DNA of 64,000 nt from Streptomyces sp. SN-593 (GCF_016756395.1 NZ_AP018365.1:7630001-7694000); one strand, 5' to 3'. Shown: positions 7,916-16,985, counted from the stretch's first letter. Made by a program: numbers and translations. Notes: generated by a model from the sequence alone, not told the origin.

Positions 7916-9139
7916 TCAGCAGTTGTCGCCCGCGGGCTTGCCGGCGAAGCGGTCCGCCAGGAACACCTGCACCGACACCGCGCGGGCGACGACCTCCTCC
8001 ACGTGCTCGCCCAGCAGGTCGCGGACCTTCTGCACGGTGCCGCCGGCCGCGCACCAGCCGTCGACGGTGGTGTCGTCCTGCCCGACGGGCACGATCTCGT
8101 CGGTGTCGGCGTGGTAGTCGTAGACCGGCGTGGACGGGGCGACCGCTCCGAGCGTGTTGGCGCGCAGGACGGCCGCGACCGACGGGACGGAGAACGGGTC
8201 GGCGACGGACGTGTCCTCGTTGAGCTTCCGGAAGGCGTACGCCGGCAGGATGTTCGTCTCGCAGGTGCCCTTGATGGACGCGAAGTCCTTCTGGCCCTTG
8301 GCGTTGAGCAGCCCGTCGATGCCCGCCTCGGGGAACTCGGTGGCGATCCCGTAGGCGGCGGCGAACTCGAAGCCGGCGAAGGCGGTTCCGTCGATGTAGC
8401 GCCCGACCGCGGCCGGGTCGGAGGGCAGTCCGCCGATCGCGGCACCGGCCAGCCTCACGTCCGGTGCGTAGGAGGGCTGGAGCTGCGCGGCCCAGCCGGT
8501 CGCCTCGGCGCCGCCCGAATAGCCGTCCAGCGCCCAGGGGTTGGACGGGCCGACGCCCGCGGCGCCGAACGCCTTCACCGCGCGGATGCCGTCGAGCACG
8601 GCGTGCCCGGCCTGCGGACCGGCGAGGAACACCGACGCGGGCCCCTCGAAGTCCGGCACCGCCACCGCCCAGTTCGCGGCGAGCAGTTGGGCGCCCAGTG
8701 CGGCGTCCTGCACGTCCTTGCCGGTGGCGATCTGGTACGACGGCGCGCAACTGGTGCCGACGCTGTCCTCGGGCGTCTGGAGCGAGACCACCGGCCGCTT
8801 CCCGGAGCCGGTCCAGGCGGCCTTGGGCACCACGAGCGTCGTCACGGCCAACTCGGGCCGTCCGTGCGAGTCGTTCGTGCGGTAGGAGATCTGCCAGGCG
8901 TTCACCGGCACGGAGATGCCGAAGAGGTTGACGTCCGGCACGGGACGGCTGTCCACGACCGCGCCGGCCGCGTAGGACGCGATGTCGGCCGGGGCGGCGT
9001 AGAAGGGGTCCTGGTCCGGCACGGTCGCGCCGGGCGCGGTGGTCGCGGACGGCGCCGCGGCCGACGCGGCGGCTGCGGGCAGGAGCATGCAGGTGCAGGC
9101 GAGTGCGGCGGTCACGGCCAGGGCGTGGGGCTTGCGCAC
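7916..9139 (-). CDS. Secreted lipase (LIP family)
   Basis: A 407-residue exported alpha/beta hydrolase of the secretory-lipase (LIP) family, expected to hydrolyse acylglycerols or other esters outside the cell. Seen: an N-terminal signal peptide (MRKPHALAVTAALACTC, hydrophobic core, then AAAASAAAP cleavage region), nucleophile Ser in DGYSGGAEATGWAA at ~207, a likely acid in YDYHADTDEIVP at ~343 and His in GEHVEEVV at ~378, with Cys residues for disulfides (GTSCAP, GTCETN, DGWCAAGG, C-terminal GDNC). GTG 9139 is chosen because GAGGAG lies just upstream and the signal peptide begins there; the longer open frame adds only low-complexity sequence encoded by tandem repeats. It is divergent from the PucR-type regulator gene, which may control it. 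Confidence 0.92.
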   Translation of the reverse strand: MRKPHALAVTAALACTCMLLPAAAASAAAPSATTAPGATVPDQDPFYAAPADIASYAAGAVVDSRPVPDVNLFGISVPVNAWQISYRTNDSHGRPELAVTTLVVPKAAWTGSGKRPVVSLQTPEDSVGTSCAPSYQIATGKDVQDAALGAQLLAANWAVAVPDFEGPASVFLAGPQAGHAVLDGIRAVKAFGAAGVGPSNPWALDGYSGGAEATGWAAQLQPSYAPDVRLAGAAIGGLPSDPAAVGRYIDGTAFAGFEFAAAYGIATEFPEAGIDGLLNAKGQKDFASIKGTCETNILPAYAFRKLNEDTSVADPFSVPSVAAVLRANTLGAVAPSTPVYDYHADTDEIVPVGQDDTTVDGWCAAGGTVQKVRDLLGEHVEEVVARAVSVQVFLADRFAGKPAGDNC

Positions 9140-9169
9140 GGCTCTCCTCGGGTGCTCGGTGGTCGGGCG

Positions 9170-9223
9170 GGTGACGGCGGTGCGTCGGGTGACGGCGGTG
9201 CGTCGGATGACGGCGGTGGGTGG
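9170..9223. repeat. Tandem repeat, 18-base unit, three copies
   Basis: Copies at 9170-9187, 9188-9205 and 9206-9223. The unit is GGTGACGGCGGTGCGTCG; the first two copies are identical and the third differs at a few positions. It lies just upstream of the lipase start, so it would fall in the 5' leader of that gene. Confidence 0.85.
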
Positions 9224-9477
9224 GGCGCCGGCTGCCGTGGGGCGGCCGGCGATGCGTCGGCTGCCGTGGGGCGGTCGGGGGTGCGCGGCGGCCGCGGCGG
9301 CCGTGGTGGGCCGGGCGGTCGGCGCGGTGCGGGTGGGGCGGACGGGTTCGGCGGGTCTCACGGGGTCACGTCATCATGGGCCGGGCCGGACCGCGGTGAG
9401 CCTGGGGCGGTGGCGCAGACTTTCACCCGCCGGGTTGTGACCGGGCACAAAGCCGGGAGCCTCACTTCACACCGGGG

Positions 9478-9491
9478 TTACCCGTAGGTAA
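9478..9491. promoter_or_regulatory. Palindromic operator candidate TTACC-CGTA-GGTAA
   Basis: A perfect inverted repeat with five-base arms and a four-base centre, 75 bases upstream of the PucR-type regulator start and ~340 bases upstream of the lipase start. Its position between the two divergent genes suggests a binding site for the regulator itself or for another lipid-related regulator. Function is inferred from position only. Confidence 0.5.
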
Positions 9492-9566
9492 TAGTGGAAG
9501 GTCCCGTATCGGGGCGCGTACGGCTCCGCGATCCGACCCGCGCGCCCGCAACCCGCGAGGTGCCCT

Positions 9567-11120
9567 GTGACGACGCAGCCCGCGGCGGAGCCAGGCCCCG
9601 CCGCCCGGACGACTCCGACCCGCCCGGCCGCCCCGGCCTCCTCGACGCCCCCGGGGCCGTCGGCCGCCCCGGCCCCGTCGGTCCTGCCGCCCGCCCCGAC
9701 CGGTCCGATCAGCATCGGCGGTGTCCCGCTGGACAAGCGGCTCGTCACGGCCGTGCACGAGCTGGCCGCCCGTGTGGTCACCCGGCTGACGGAGCGGATA
9801 CCGGTCTACGCGTCGCTGCCCGCCGAGCAGTTGCGGGGGGACATCACCGCGGTCGTGGTCCGCGGCATCCGCTCCTTCGCGCAGGTGCTGCGGACCGGGC
9901 AGCCGCCCACCGCGGACCAACTGGAGCTGACGCACCGTTCGGCGGTGCGCCGCGCGCAGGAGCACATCCCGCTGGACGCGGTGGTCGGGGCGTACTTCCT
10001 GGGCGCGTACGAGTGCCTGGACGAGGTGCTGGCGGAGGCCGGGCCGGACGACCTGGCCGACGTGCTCACCGCGCAGAAGCTGCTGCTGCGTTACCTCAAC
10101 GCGGTCACCGAGTCGGTCTTCGCCGGGTACATCGCCGAGAGCCGGGCGGCGCTCGGCGAGCGGCAGAGCGCGCGCCAGGCACTGCTGTCGGCGCTGCTGG
10201 ACGGCGGCCCGGCCCGGCAGGCGGCCGAACGGGCGGGCATGCGACTGCCGGAGCGCTACTGGGTGGTGAGCGTGGCGGCCGCCCCGCACCCGGACGAGCG
10301 CACGCCCGGCGTGGACACGGGGATCGCGGCGGGCCGCAAGCTGCGCCGGATGCGCGCGGAGCTGGACCGCTGGGCGCACGGCGAGGCGCTGTCGGCCCTG
10401 TCGCCCGACGGCGGCGTGGCACTGGTGCCCGCCGCGGCCGCGCTCCGGTCCGGGGGCACCCCCGCGGGAGTGGACCCGCGCACGGGAATCGACCGCCTCG
10501 CCGGGACCGACGACGCCGGTGCGGGCGCCGGCTCCCCGGTGGGCCAGGGACCCCGCGCCGGCTCCTCCAGCGGTCAGGGCCTCCGCGCCGGCTCCTCCGC
10601 CGGTCCCCAGGACCCCGGCGCCGCCGCCGGCGCCTACCCCGGCCAGGACCCCCGTGCCGACGCCGACTTCGACCGGCTGGCCGGGCTGCTGCGGGACATG
10701 GCACGGGCCTGCGGCGCCGAGCTGACCGCGGCCGCGGTCGCCGCGCCGCCGCAGGACGTCGCCGGGGCGGCCCGGCTGGCCGCCCGGGTCCGGCAGGTCG
10801 CCGAGAGCTGCGGGCGAGGCCCGGGCCTGTACCGGCTGGACGACGTGCTGCTGGAGTACCAGCTCACGCTGCCGAGCCCGGCCCGTGACCGGCTCGCCGC
10901 GCTGCTGCGCCCGCTGGAGGGCCGGGAGGACCTGCTGGAGACCCTGCGCACCTTCCTGGCCTGCGGGTTGGACCGGCGGCGCACCGCGGAACGGCTGCAC
11001 GTCCATCCGAACACGGTGGACTACCGGCTGCGCCGCACCAGCGCGTTGACCGGGCTGAACGCCGCGCACGGCCCGGACCTGCCCAGGCTCCAAGCCGCGC
11101 TGGCGGCGTACGGCGCGTGA
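9567..11120 (+). CDS. PucR-type transcriptional regulator with RsbRD-like N-terminal domain
   Basis: A 517-residue DNA-binding regulator. Seen: a disordered Pro/Thr-rich N-terminus (~1-45); an all-helical domain (~55-200, AVHELAARVVTRLTERIP to YIAESRAALGER) like the RsbRD N-terminal domain of RsbT co-antagonists; a central diverged GGDEF-like region interrupted by a Gly/Ser/Pro-rich insertion at ~305-365 containing near-repeats of GQGPRAGSSS; and the PucR C-terminal helix-turn-helix at ~460-495 (CGLDRRRTAERLHVHPNTVDYRLRR). GTG 9567 has a GAGG box six bases upstream. It is divergent from the secreted lipase gene and convergent with the sugar transporter operon. The ligand is unknown, and the lipase is the obvious candidate target. 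Confidence 0.9.
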   Translation: MTTQPAAEPGPAARTTPTRPAAPASSTPPGPSAAPAPSVLPPAPTGPISIGGVPLDKRLVTAVHELAARVVTRLTERIPVYASLPAEQLRGDITAVVVRGIRSFAQVLRTGQPPTADQLELTHRSAVRRAQEHIPLDAVVGAYFLGAYECLDEVLAEAGPDDLADVLTAQKLLLRYLNAVTESVFAGYIAESRAALGERQSARQALLSALLDGGPARQAAERAGMRLPERYWVVSVAAAPHPDERTPGVDTGIAAGRKLRRMRAELDRWAHGEALSALSPDGGVALVPAAAALRSGGTPAGVDPRTGIDRLAGTDDAGAGAGSPVGQGPRAGSSSGQGLRAGSSAGPQDPGAAAGAYPGQDPRADADFDRLAGLLRDMARACGAELTAAAVAAPPQDVAGAARLAARVRQVAESCGRGPGLYRLDDVLLEYQLTLPSPARDRLAALLRPLEGREDLLETLRTFLACGLDRRRTAERLHVHPNTVDYRLRRTSALTGLNAAHGPDLPRLQAALAAYGA

Positions 11121-11129
11121 CGCGCGGGC

Positions 11130-12050
11130 TCAGCCCTTGCTCGACCCCAGTGACAGGCCCGCGATGAACTGCCGCTGGAGGCAGAGGTAGACCACCAGCG
11201 TCGGGATCGCGGCGATCATCGCGGCCGCCGCGATGAGGTTCTGGTTGCTCACGAACTGCCCCTGGAGGTTGGCCAGCGCCGAGGTCACCGGGCGCTTGTC
11301 GCCCGAGGACATCAGCGTGATCGCCCAGAAGAAGTCGTTGTAGATCCAGGTGGTCAGCAGCGTCGCGAGCGCGGCCAGCGCGGGGCGGCACAGCGGCACG
11401 GTCAGCCGCCAGAACCGGGTCCACAGGCCGGCCCCGTCCACGAGCGCCGCCTCGTACATCTCGCCCGGGATCGACCGCATGTAGTTGCTCAGCACGAAGA
11501 CGCAGAAGCCGAGCTGGAAGGAGACGTTGACGACGATCAGACCGAAGATCGAGTTGTACATCAGGCCGCTGTCCGCGAGGAAGTGCGGCAGCGGGATCTT
11601 CAGGTAGATCCGGTAGAGCGGGGTGATGATGACCTGCTGCGGCAGCAGGTTCCCGGCGGTGAACAGGATCAGCAGCGCCACGTTCACCTTGACGTTGACC
11701 CGCACCAGGACGAAGGCGACGCCCGAGGCCAGCGCGAGCACGATCACCACCGCCGGCACCGTGATCAGCACCGAGTTCCAGAAGAAGTGCGCCATGTCCG
11801 ACTGCGACCAGGCGTCACGGAAGTTCTGGAAGGTCAGGTGGTGCGGCATCGACACGTAGCCGTACTTGCGGGTGTCGGAGTAGGGGCGCACCGCCACGTA
11901 GAGCGCGAAGAGGATCGGCAGGATCCACAGCACCGAGGCGATGATCAGGAACGCCTGCGAGGCGATCTGCCCGCGCAGCCTCGGCTTGGCGCCGGGGCCG
12001 CCGACCCGCGGCGCCTCGGCCCGCGGGCGGGTAAGGGTCTCGGAGCTCAC
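11130..12050 (-). CDS. Sugar ABC transporter permease (MalG/LacG-type)
   Basis: A 306-residue inner-membrane permease of a carbohydrate importer (CUT1 class). Seen: six hydrophobic segments and the EAA loop that contacts the ATPase (EAALVDGAGLWTRFWRLTVPLCRPALA). The start GTG 12050 has GGAGG seven bases upstream and overlaps the stop of the other permease (GTGA), so the two are coupled. The N-terminal ~30 residues are cytoplasmic and basic. It is the last gene of the binding protein/permease/permease operon. No ATPase gene is present, as is usual in Streptomyces, where the shared ATPase MsiK serves many such systems. Ten bases separate it from the convergent PucR-type gene. Confidence 0.95.
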   Translation of the reverse strand: MSSETLTRPRAEAPRVGGPGAKPRLRGQIASQAFLIIASVLWILPILFALYVAVRPYSDTRKYGYVSMPHHLTFQNFRDAWSQSDMAHFFWNSVLITVPAVVIVLALASGVAFVLVRVNVKVNVALLILFTAGNLLPQQVIITPLYRIYLKIPLPHFLADSGLMYNSIFGLIVVNVSFQLGFCVFVLSNYMRSIPGEMYEAALVDGAGLWTRFWRLTVPLCRPALAALATLLTTWIYNDFFWAITLMSSGDKRPVTSALANLQGQFVSNQNLIAAAAMIAAIPTLVVYLCLQRQFIAGLSLGSSKG

Positions 12051-13066
12051 GGGGTGTCCTCCCGGCGGAACGCTTGGTAGAGGAAGATGGTGATCGGAAC
12101 CAGGGAGATCACCAGGAGCACCACGCCGAGCGCGGAGCCGAAGCCGACCCGCTGGGTCTCGCCCACGATGTTCGAGGTCACCAGCACCGACAGCAGTTCC
12201 AGGCCGTTGATGCCCTTGTTGGTGATGTAGACGAGGTCGAAGGCGCGCAGGCTCTCGATGACGGTGACCACCATGATGACGATGTTGATCGGCTTCATCA
12301 CGGGGAAGATCACCCGCCAGAAGGTCTGCCACGGGTTCGCGCCGTCCATCATCGCGGCCTCCCGCAGCGTCGGGTCGACGGCCTTGAGCCCGGCCAGGTA
12401 GAGGATCATGACGTAGCCCGCCTGACGCCACGTCGCCTCCAGCAGCACCGCCCACAGGTTGAGGTGGGGGTTGCCGAGCCAGTCGATCGCGTTGCTGTTC
12501 CCGTTCCTGCCGATCACCGTGTTGATCAGGCCGTAGTTCTGGGAGTAGACGAACTCCCAGATGATGCCGATCAGCGCCAGCGACAGCATCACGGGCAGGA
12601 AGAGCAGGCTCTGGTAGACGCGGGTGCCGCGCAGTCCGCGGTCGAGCAGCACCGCGAAGAGCATGCCCAGCGGGGTGGCGATCACCACGAAGACCGCCAG
12701 CCACAGCAGGTTGTGGCGGACCGCGGGCCAGAACTCGGGGTAGATGGTGGCGGCCTGGTGGTAGTTCTGCACGCCGTACCAGCAGCCGTTGTTGAGGATC
12801 GACGGCATGTTGGGCTGGCAGGTCTTCTCGTGCAGGCTGCCCACGCCGTTCCACTTGGTGAACGACAGCAGGACCGTGCCGATCGCCGGGAACCAGACGA
12901 AGGCCAGGTCGAGCAGGAGGGGTATGCCGAGCAGCACCGCGACCACGATGCGGTCGCGGACGGTCATCGTGCGCAACCGCCGGCGGCGGCGCCGGGCCGG
13001 GGACGTGGAGTCCTCGGGCTTGTCCGACACCGCCGCCGGGGTACGCCCCTGGGACGTGGCGCTCAT
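12047..13066 (-). CDS. Sugar ABC transporter permease (MalF/LacF-type)
   Basis: A 339-residue inner-membrane permease, the partner of the following gene. Seen: a basic cytoplasmic N-terminus with a run of Arg residues, transmembrane segments beginning with VVAVLLGIPLLLDLAFVW, a large periplasmic-side loop after the first helix containing two Cys (EKTCQPN and NNGCWYG), and the EAA loop EAAMMDGANPWQTFWRVIFP. The ATG at 13066 shares one base with the TGA of the binding-protein gene (TGATG), so expression is coupled. The Cys-containing first loop is longer than usual for the class and may form a disulfide; this is an inference. Confidence 0.95.
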   Translation of the reverse strand: MSATSQGRTPAAVSDKPEDSTSPARRRRRRLRTMTVRDRIVVAVLLGIPLLLDLAFVWFPAIGTVLLSFTKWNGVGSLHEKTCQPNMPSILNNGCWYGVQNYHQAATIYPEFWPAVRHNLLWLAVFVVIATPLGMLFAVLLDRGLRGTRVYQSLLFLPVMLSLALIGIIWEFVYSQNYGLINTVIGRNGNSNAIDWLGNPHLNLWAVLLEATWRQAGYVMILYLAGLKAVDPTLREAAMMDGANPWQTFWRVIFPVMKPINIVIMVVTVIESLRAFDLVYITNKGINGLELLSVLVTSNIVGETQRVGFGSALGVVLLVISLVPITIFLYQAFRREDTP

Positions 13067-14409
13067 CAGGAGTAGATCGCCTTCGCCTGCTTCTCCGCGC
13101 TCTGCTGGAGCTTGGTGATGTTGGAGCTGCTCGGGTCGTCGATGAACTTCTGGCAGATCGCGATCATCGCGTTGGCCATCGCCGGGTCCGAGTCGCGGTC
13201 CATGAACTGGGCGACCGCCTTGCACTTGGCGATCTCCTGCACGGACTTCTTCTGGATCGCGTCGTAGGTCGGCACCTGGAGGCCGTTGACCAGGCCGACG
13301 TCCCACTGGTCGGTCTTGAGGTACGTGGACTCGGCGGGGCCGGTGCCGATGTACTCCAGGATCGCCTTGGCGGCGTCGGTGTTCTTCGCCTTCTTGCTGA
13401 GCATGAACCCGTCGGTGGGCGCGTCCATGTAGTCCTGGCCCCACTGCGGGTTGATCGCCGGGAAGGTGAAGAAGTCCAGGTCGGCCAGGTCGGCCTTGTC
13501 CGTCACGTACTGCGCGGCGACCTGGTTGGTGCCCTGGAACATCATGCCGGCCTGCTTGGCCTCCAGCGCCTTCGCGGCGTCCTGCCACAGCCGCCCGTTG
13601 GCACCGGTCTGCGTGTAGGGCAGGATCTCGGCCCAGTGCTGGAAGACGGTGTGCACGCCCTGGTCGGTCCACGGGATCTTGTGGGTCATCAACTTGGTGT
13701 GGTAGTCGTACCCGTTGATCCGCATGTTGAGGATGTCGAAGGTGCCGAGCGCGGGCCAGCCGTCCTTGTCGGCGAAGGCGATCGGGATGATGCCGTCCTT
13801 CTTCATCTGCTTCGCCAGCGCGACGTACTCGTCCCACGTGGTGGGGATGGTGTAGTGGCGCTTGGCGAACTCGCTCTTGTTGTAGAAGACCACCCACGGG
13901 TAGTTGTAGATCGGCACCAGGTACTGGTGCCCGTCGAGCCCGGTGGACAGCTTCTTCGCCGCGGCGCTGAAGTTGCCGCCTATCTTCTCCCACACGTCGT
14001 CGAGCGGCTCGGCCAGTCCCTGCGCCGCGAAGTACTGCATGCGGTATCCGGCGAACCAGGTGAAAAGGTCGTCCGGGGTGCCCTGCAGGTAACTGGTGAT
14101 GTTCGTCTGGAAGGTGTCGTGGTCGACCGTGTTGATTTTGACCTTCACCTTGGTCGCCGCGGTGGCGGCCGCCGTGAGGGACGCGAACGCGGTCTTGACG
14201 GCCGGGTCGGAGTAGTTCGACCCGAATGTCACCGTGCTGCCCGCAACGGGCTGCTTGCTCTCCGACTTCTTCTTGTCGGAACCCCCGCACGCCGCGAGCA
14301 GGCCGCCGCCCGCGGCGGTGAGGCCCGCGGCCCCGACGCCCTTGAGCAGGTTCCTGCGGGTCGCGGACAGCGGGCTGCCCGTGCTGCCCGACGACTCGAC
14401 CTCCGACAT
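13066..14409 (-). CDS. Sugar-binding lipoprotein of the ABC importer
   Basis: A 447-residue extracellular solute-binding protein (family 1), which captures the substrate and delivers it to the two permeases. Seen: a Tat-like signal with the twin Arg at 18-19 (SATRRNLLKGVG), a Gly/Ala-rich hydrophobic region and a lipobox ending at Cys41 (LLAACGG); then the mature domain, rich in Trp/Tyr residues that typically stack on sugars (DDLFTWFAGYRMQYFA, PIYNYPWVVFYN, INPQWGQDYMDAPTDGF). ATG 14409 has GGAGG upstream. It is the first gene of the operon, behind a good promoter ~140 bases upstream. The sugar cannot be identified. There is no LacI gene next to the operon, so its regulator is elsewhere. Confidence 0.94.
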   Translation of the reverse strand: MSEVESSGSTGSPLSATRRNLLKGVGAAGLTAAGGGLLAACGGSDKKKSESKQPVAGSTVTFGSNYSDPAVKTAFASLTAAATAATKVKVKINTVDHDTFQTNITSYLQGTPDDLFTWFAGYRMQYFAAQGLAEPLDDVWEKIGGNFSAAAKKLSTGLDGHQYLVPIYNYPWVVFYNKSEFAKRHYTIPTTWDEYVALAKQMKKDGIIPIAFADKDGWPALGTFDILNMRINGYDYHTKLMTHKIPWTDQGVHTVFQHWAEILPYTQTGANGRLWQDAAKALEAKQAGMMFQGTNQVAAQYVTDKADLADLDFFTFPAINPQWGQDYMDAPTDGFMLSKKAKNTDAAKAILEYIGTGPAESTYLKTDQWDVGLVNGLQVPTYDAIQKKSVQEIAKCKAVAQFMDRDSDPAMANAMIAICQKFIDDPSSSNITKLQQSAEKQAKAIYS

Positions 14410-14828
14410 GGTGCCTCCATGTGTGTGTGGGCGTATCCGGTGGACGGCTGGCGAGAACCGGCGGGTTGTGGATGCCTCGGCGTCTCTTCCCGCCGATCCG
14501 TTTCCAACAGAAGTCACCAAGATGAAACGCCATCGCAATCGCAGGGTAGTTCTACGCCACATGGAGAAGTGCGTCAACGTCTCCCTGTCGAGGCGTTGCC
14601 GGACCGTGATCCGCACATCCTGTTTAATCGTGTTCGCTTCCGTGAACTCGATCAACTCGACAGCGCGGAAGGGTGAAATGGGCTGGTCCGCCGGTATGCG
14701 GAGGAGCGGTTGACGGTATGTCGGGGCGGGGTCGGGCGCGCCCGCGCGATCGTTTTCGGACACGGCGGCGGGAACACCGTTCCTGGAAGGCCGCGCGAAA
14801 CACTTCCGCGCGATGCGAGGCTGTGACC
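14410..14828. other. Divergent promoter region, sugar importer / STAND ATPase
   Basis: These 419 bases separate the importer operon from the STAND ATPase gene. A vegetative-type promoter for the importer lies at 14549-14577 and gives an untranslated leader of about 130 bases. It is somewhat richer in A/T than its surroundings at ~14500-14660. I find no convincing -35/-10 pair for the rightward gene and no small gene with a ribosome-binding site. Confidence 0.6.
14549..14577 (-). promoter_or_regulatory. Promoter of the sugar importer operon
   Basis: On the minus strand, TTGACG (14577-14572) is followed after 17 bases by TAGAAC (14554-14549). This is close to the HrdB-type Streptomyces consensus (TTGAC-17/18-TAGRRT). 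It should start transcription near 14542, ~130 bases before the lipoprotein start. Confidence 0.7.
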
Positions 14829-16985
14829 ATGAAGGGCTTCATTCCGCAGGAGACGACGGGTTTCGTGGGACGCGGACCCGAACTGGCCAGGCTGGGCGGT
14901 CTGCTGGCGTCGCGCCGGCTGCTCACACTCACCGGCGTCGGCGGGGTCGGCAAGACCCGGCTGGCGCAGCGCGCGGCCGCGCGGCTGGCCGAACTGTCGC
15001 CGGGGACCTTTCCCGACGGTGTCTGGTGGGCGGACCTGGCCACCCTCGACGGCGACGACCTCCTGCTCGCCACCGTCAGCGACGCCGTCGACCTGTCCGA
15101 CCACTCCCCGCGGATGCCGGTGGACGCGCTGTGCGAGTGGCTGGCCGGAAAACGGCTGCTGCTGGTGCTCGACTCCTGCGAGCACCTGGTCGAGCCGGTC
15201 GCCCGGCTGGTCGACGAAGTCCTCGGCGCCGTACCGGGGTTGAGCATGCTCGCCACCAGCCGGCGCCCGCTGGGGTGCATGGCCGAGCAGGTCGTCGAGG
15301 TCGATCCGCTGCCCGTCGCCGAGGACGCGCGGGAACTGTTCGCCCAGCGCGTCCGCGCCCAGGACCCGGACGCCCTGTCCGCCGAAGGCGCCACCGAGGC
15401 GGCCTCGTTGATCTGCCGGAAGCTCGAAGGCATACCGCTGGCGGTCGAGTTGGCGGCCGCCCAGGTCGGCCCGGACACCTCCGTCGCCGACGTCGCCGCC
15501 CGCCTGGACTCCCGTTTCGACGTGCTGGTCCGCCGCTCCGGGTTCGTCTGGCCGCGCCGCCACCTGACGCTGCGCGCCGCCATCGGCTGGAGCCACGAGC
15601 TGTGCGCACCGCTGGACCGCCTGCTGTGGGCCCGCCTCACGGTCTTCCGCGGCTCCTTCGACCTCGCCTCCGCCCGCGCGGTCACCGCCGGCGGCCCGCT
15701 GGACCCGGACGCCGTCGCGGCCGGCGTCGAGCGCCTGGTCGCGCAGAGCGTGGTGCGCCGCGACGGCCCCCGCTACCGGATGCTCGACACCATCCGCGAG
15801 TACGGCCGCGAGTGGCTGCGCGGACTGGGCGAGGAGGAGGCACTGGCGGCCCGCCACGCCGACCACGTCCTGGCGCTGGTCCGCCGGGCCGAGCGGAACT
15901 GGAGCAGCGGCGAGCAGGGCCGCTGCTACCGGACGGTGGAGGAGGCCCACACCGACGTGTGCACCGCGCTGGAGCACCTGGCGGACGCCGACCCGGAGCG
16001 CGGCGCCGAACTCGCCGGGCTGCTGGTGTTCTTCTGGACCTGCTGCGGCCGGCTGAAGGAGGCCCGCGCCGCGCTGGAACGCGCGCTGGCCGTACCGGAC
16101 CCGCGCGCCTCCGCCGCACCGCCGTCCGCCGACCGGCCGCCCGCCGCGCCGCCCTCCGACCCGCCGCCCGCCGCACCGCCCTCCGACCCGACGCCCGTGG
16201 TGCCGCGCGATCCGGTACCGCCCGCCGCGCGCCGCCCGGTGCGGCCCGGCCCGGCCCGCACCCGCGCGCTGGCCGCCCTCGGCGTGGTCCTGACCCTCCA
16301 GGGCGCCTACGACCAGGCGTTACGCGTCAGCGAGGAGGCGACGCGCGCCGCCGACGACGACGGCGACAAGGAGGGTCAGCTCGGCGCCGCCTACCTCGCC
16401 GGGCTGCTGGCGCTGCTCACCGGCCGCGCCGAGGACGCCCGCCGTGTCGTGCGCGCCGCGCTCGACGCCGCGCCCGGCCTCGCCTTCGACTCCCCGGCGC
16501 GGCTGCGCTGCCACCTGGTGGCCGTCTTCGCCAGCACCGGCCTCGGCGACCTGGACCGGGCCCGGGGCGACGCGGTCGAACTGCGGGCCCACTGCGAGCA
16601 GATCGGCGAGTGGTGGACCCGTTCCTACCTCGACTACCAGCTCTCCCTGATCGCGCTGTTCCAGGGCCGCCCGGACGAGGCGGCCACCCGCGCCCGCGCC
16701 ATGCTCGACGCCAAACGGCAACTGGGTGACGCCTTCGGCACCGCGCTCGGCCTCGACCTGCTGGCCGCCGCGCTCGCCGCCGCCGGCCGGGCCGAGCACG
16801 CCGTCCGCGTCTACGGCCACGGCGAGACGTTCTGGCGCAGCGTCGGCCACCCGCAGCGCGGCACGCCCGAACTGCGCGCCGTCCGGGAGGAGTACGAGCG
16901 CACCGCGCGCACCGCCCTGGGCGACACCCGCTACGCGCGTGCCTACGCCGACGGTGCCGCCTCCCCGTCCGTGCCCGCCCGGTAG
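14829..16985 (+). CDS. STAND-type ATPase regulator with TPR-like repeats, TTA codon
   Basis: A 718-residue signal-transduction ATPase of the AfsR/LuxR-associated type. Seen: Walker A at ~36-43 (GVGGVGKT), Walker B at ~112-118 (LLLVLDSCEH), the sensor region TSRRPLG, GIPLAVELAAAQ typical of NB-ARC ATPases, a winged-helix-like part (LDRLLWARLTVFRGSFDL), then helical TPR-like repeats to the C-terminus, broken at ~425-475 by a Pro/Ala/Ser-rich repeat. There is no helix-turn-helix or SARP domain at either end, so it may act through a partner. A GTG six bases upstream (14823) is an alternative start. Codon 498 is TTA (16320-16322), which suggests that translation depends on the bldA tRNA. It is divergent from the sugar importer. 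Confidence 0.88.
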   Translation: MKGFIPQETTGFVGRGPELARLGGLLASRRLLTLTGVGGVGKTRLAQRAAARLAELSPGTFPDGVWWADLATLDGDDLLLATVSDAVDLSDHSPRMPVDALCEWLAGKRLLLVLDSCEHLVEPVARLVDEVLGAVPGLSMLATSRRPLGCMAEQVVEVDPLPVAEDARELFAQRVRAQDPDALSAEGATEAASLICRKLEGIPLAVELAAAQVGPDTSVADVAARLDSRFDVLVRRSGFVWPRRHLTLRAAIGWSHELCAPLDRLLWARLTVFRGSFDLASARAVTAGGPLDPDAVAAGVERLVAQSVVRRDGPRYRMLDTIREYGREWLRGLGEEEALAARHADHVLALVRRAERNWSSGEQGRCYRTVEEAHTDVCTALEHLADADPERGAELAGLLVFFWTCCGRLKEARAALERALAVPDPRASAAPPSADRPPAAPPSDPPPAAPPSDPTPVVPRDPVPPAARRPVRPGPARTRALAALGVVLTLQGAYDQALRVSEEATRAADDDGDKEGQLGAAYLAGLLALLTGRAEDARRVVRAALDAAPGLAFDSPARLRCHLVAVFASTGLGDLDRARGDAVELRAHCEQIGEWWTRSYLDYQLSLIALFQGRPDEAATRARAMLDAKRQLGDAFGTALGLDLLAAALAAAGRAEHAVRVYGHGETFWRSVGHPQRGTPELRAVREEYERTARTALGDTRYARAYADGAASPSVPAR

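Larger units (their letters stand above)
9140..9566. other. Divergent promoter region, lipase / PucR regulator
   Basis: These 427 bases separate the divergent lipase and PucR-type regulator genes. Three 18-base tandem repeats lie at 9170-9223, and a 15-base word (GCTGCCGTGGGGCGG) occurs twice, at 9231-9245 and 9260-9274. A 5-4-5 palindrome lies at 9478-9491. I see no credible gene here. Confidence 0.6.
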
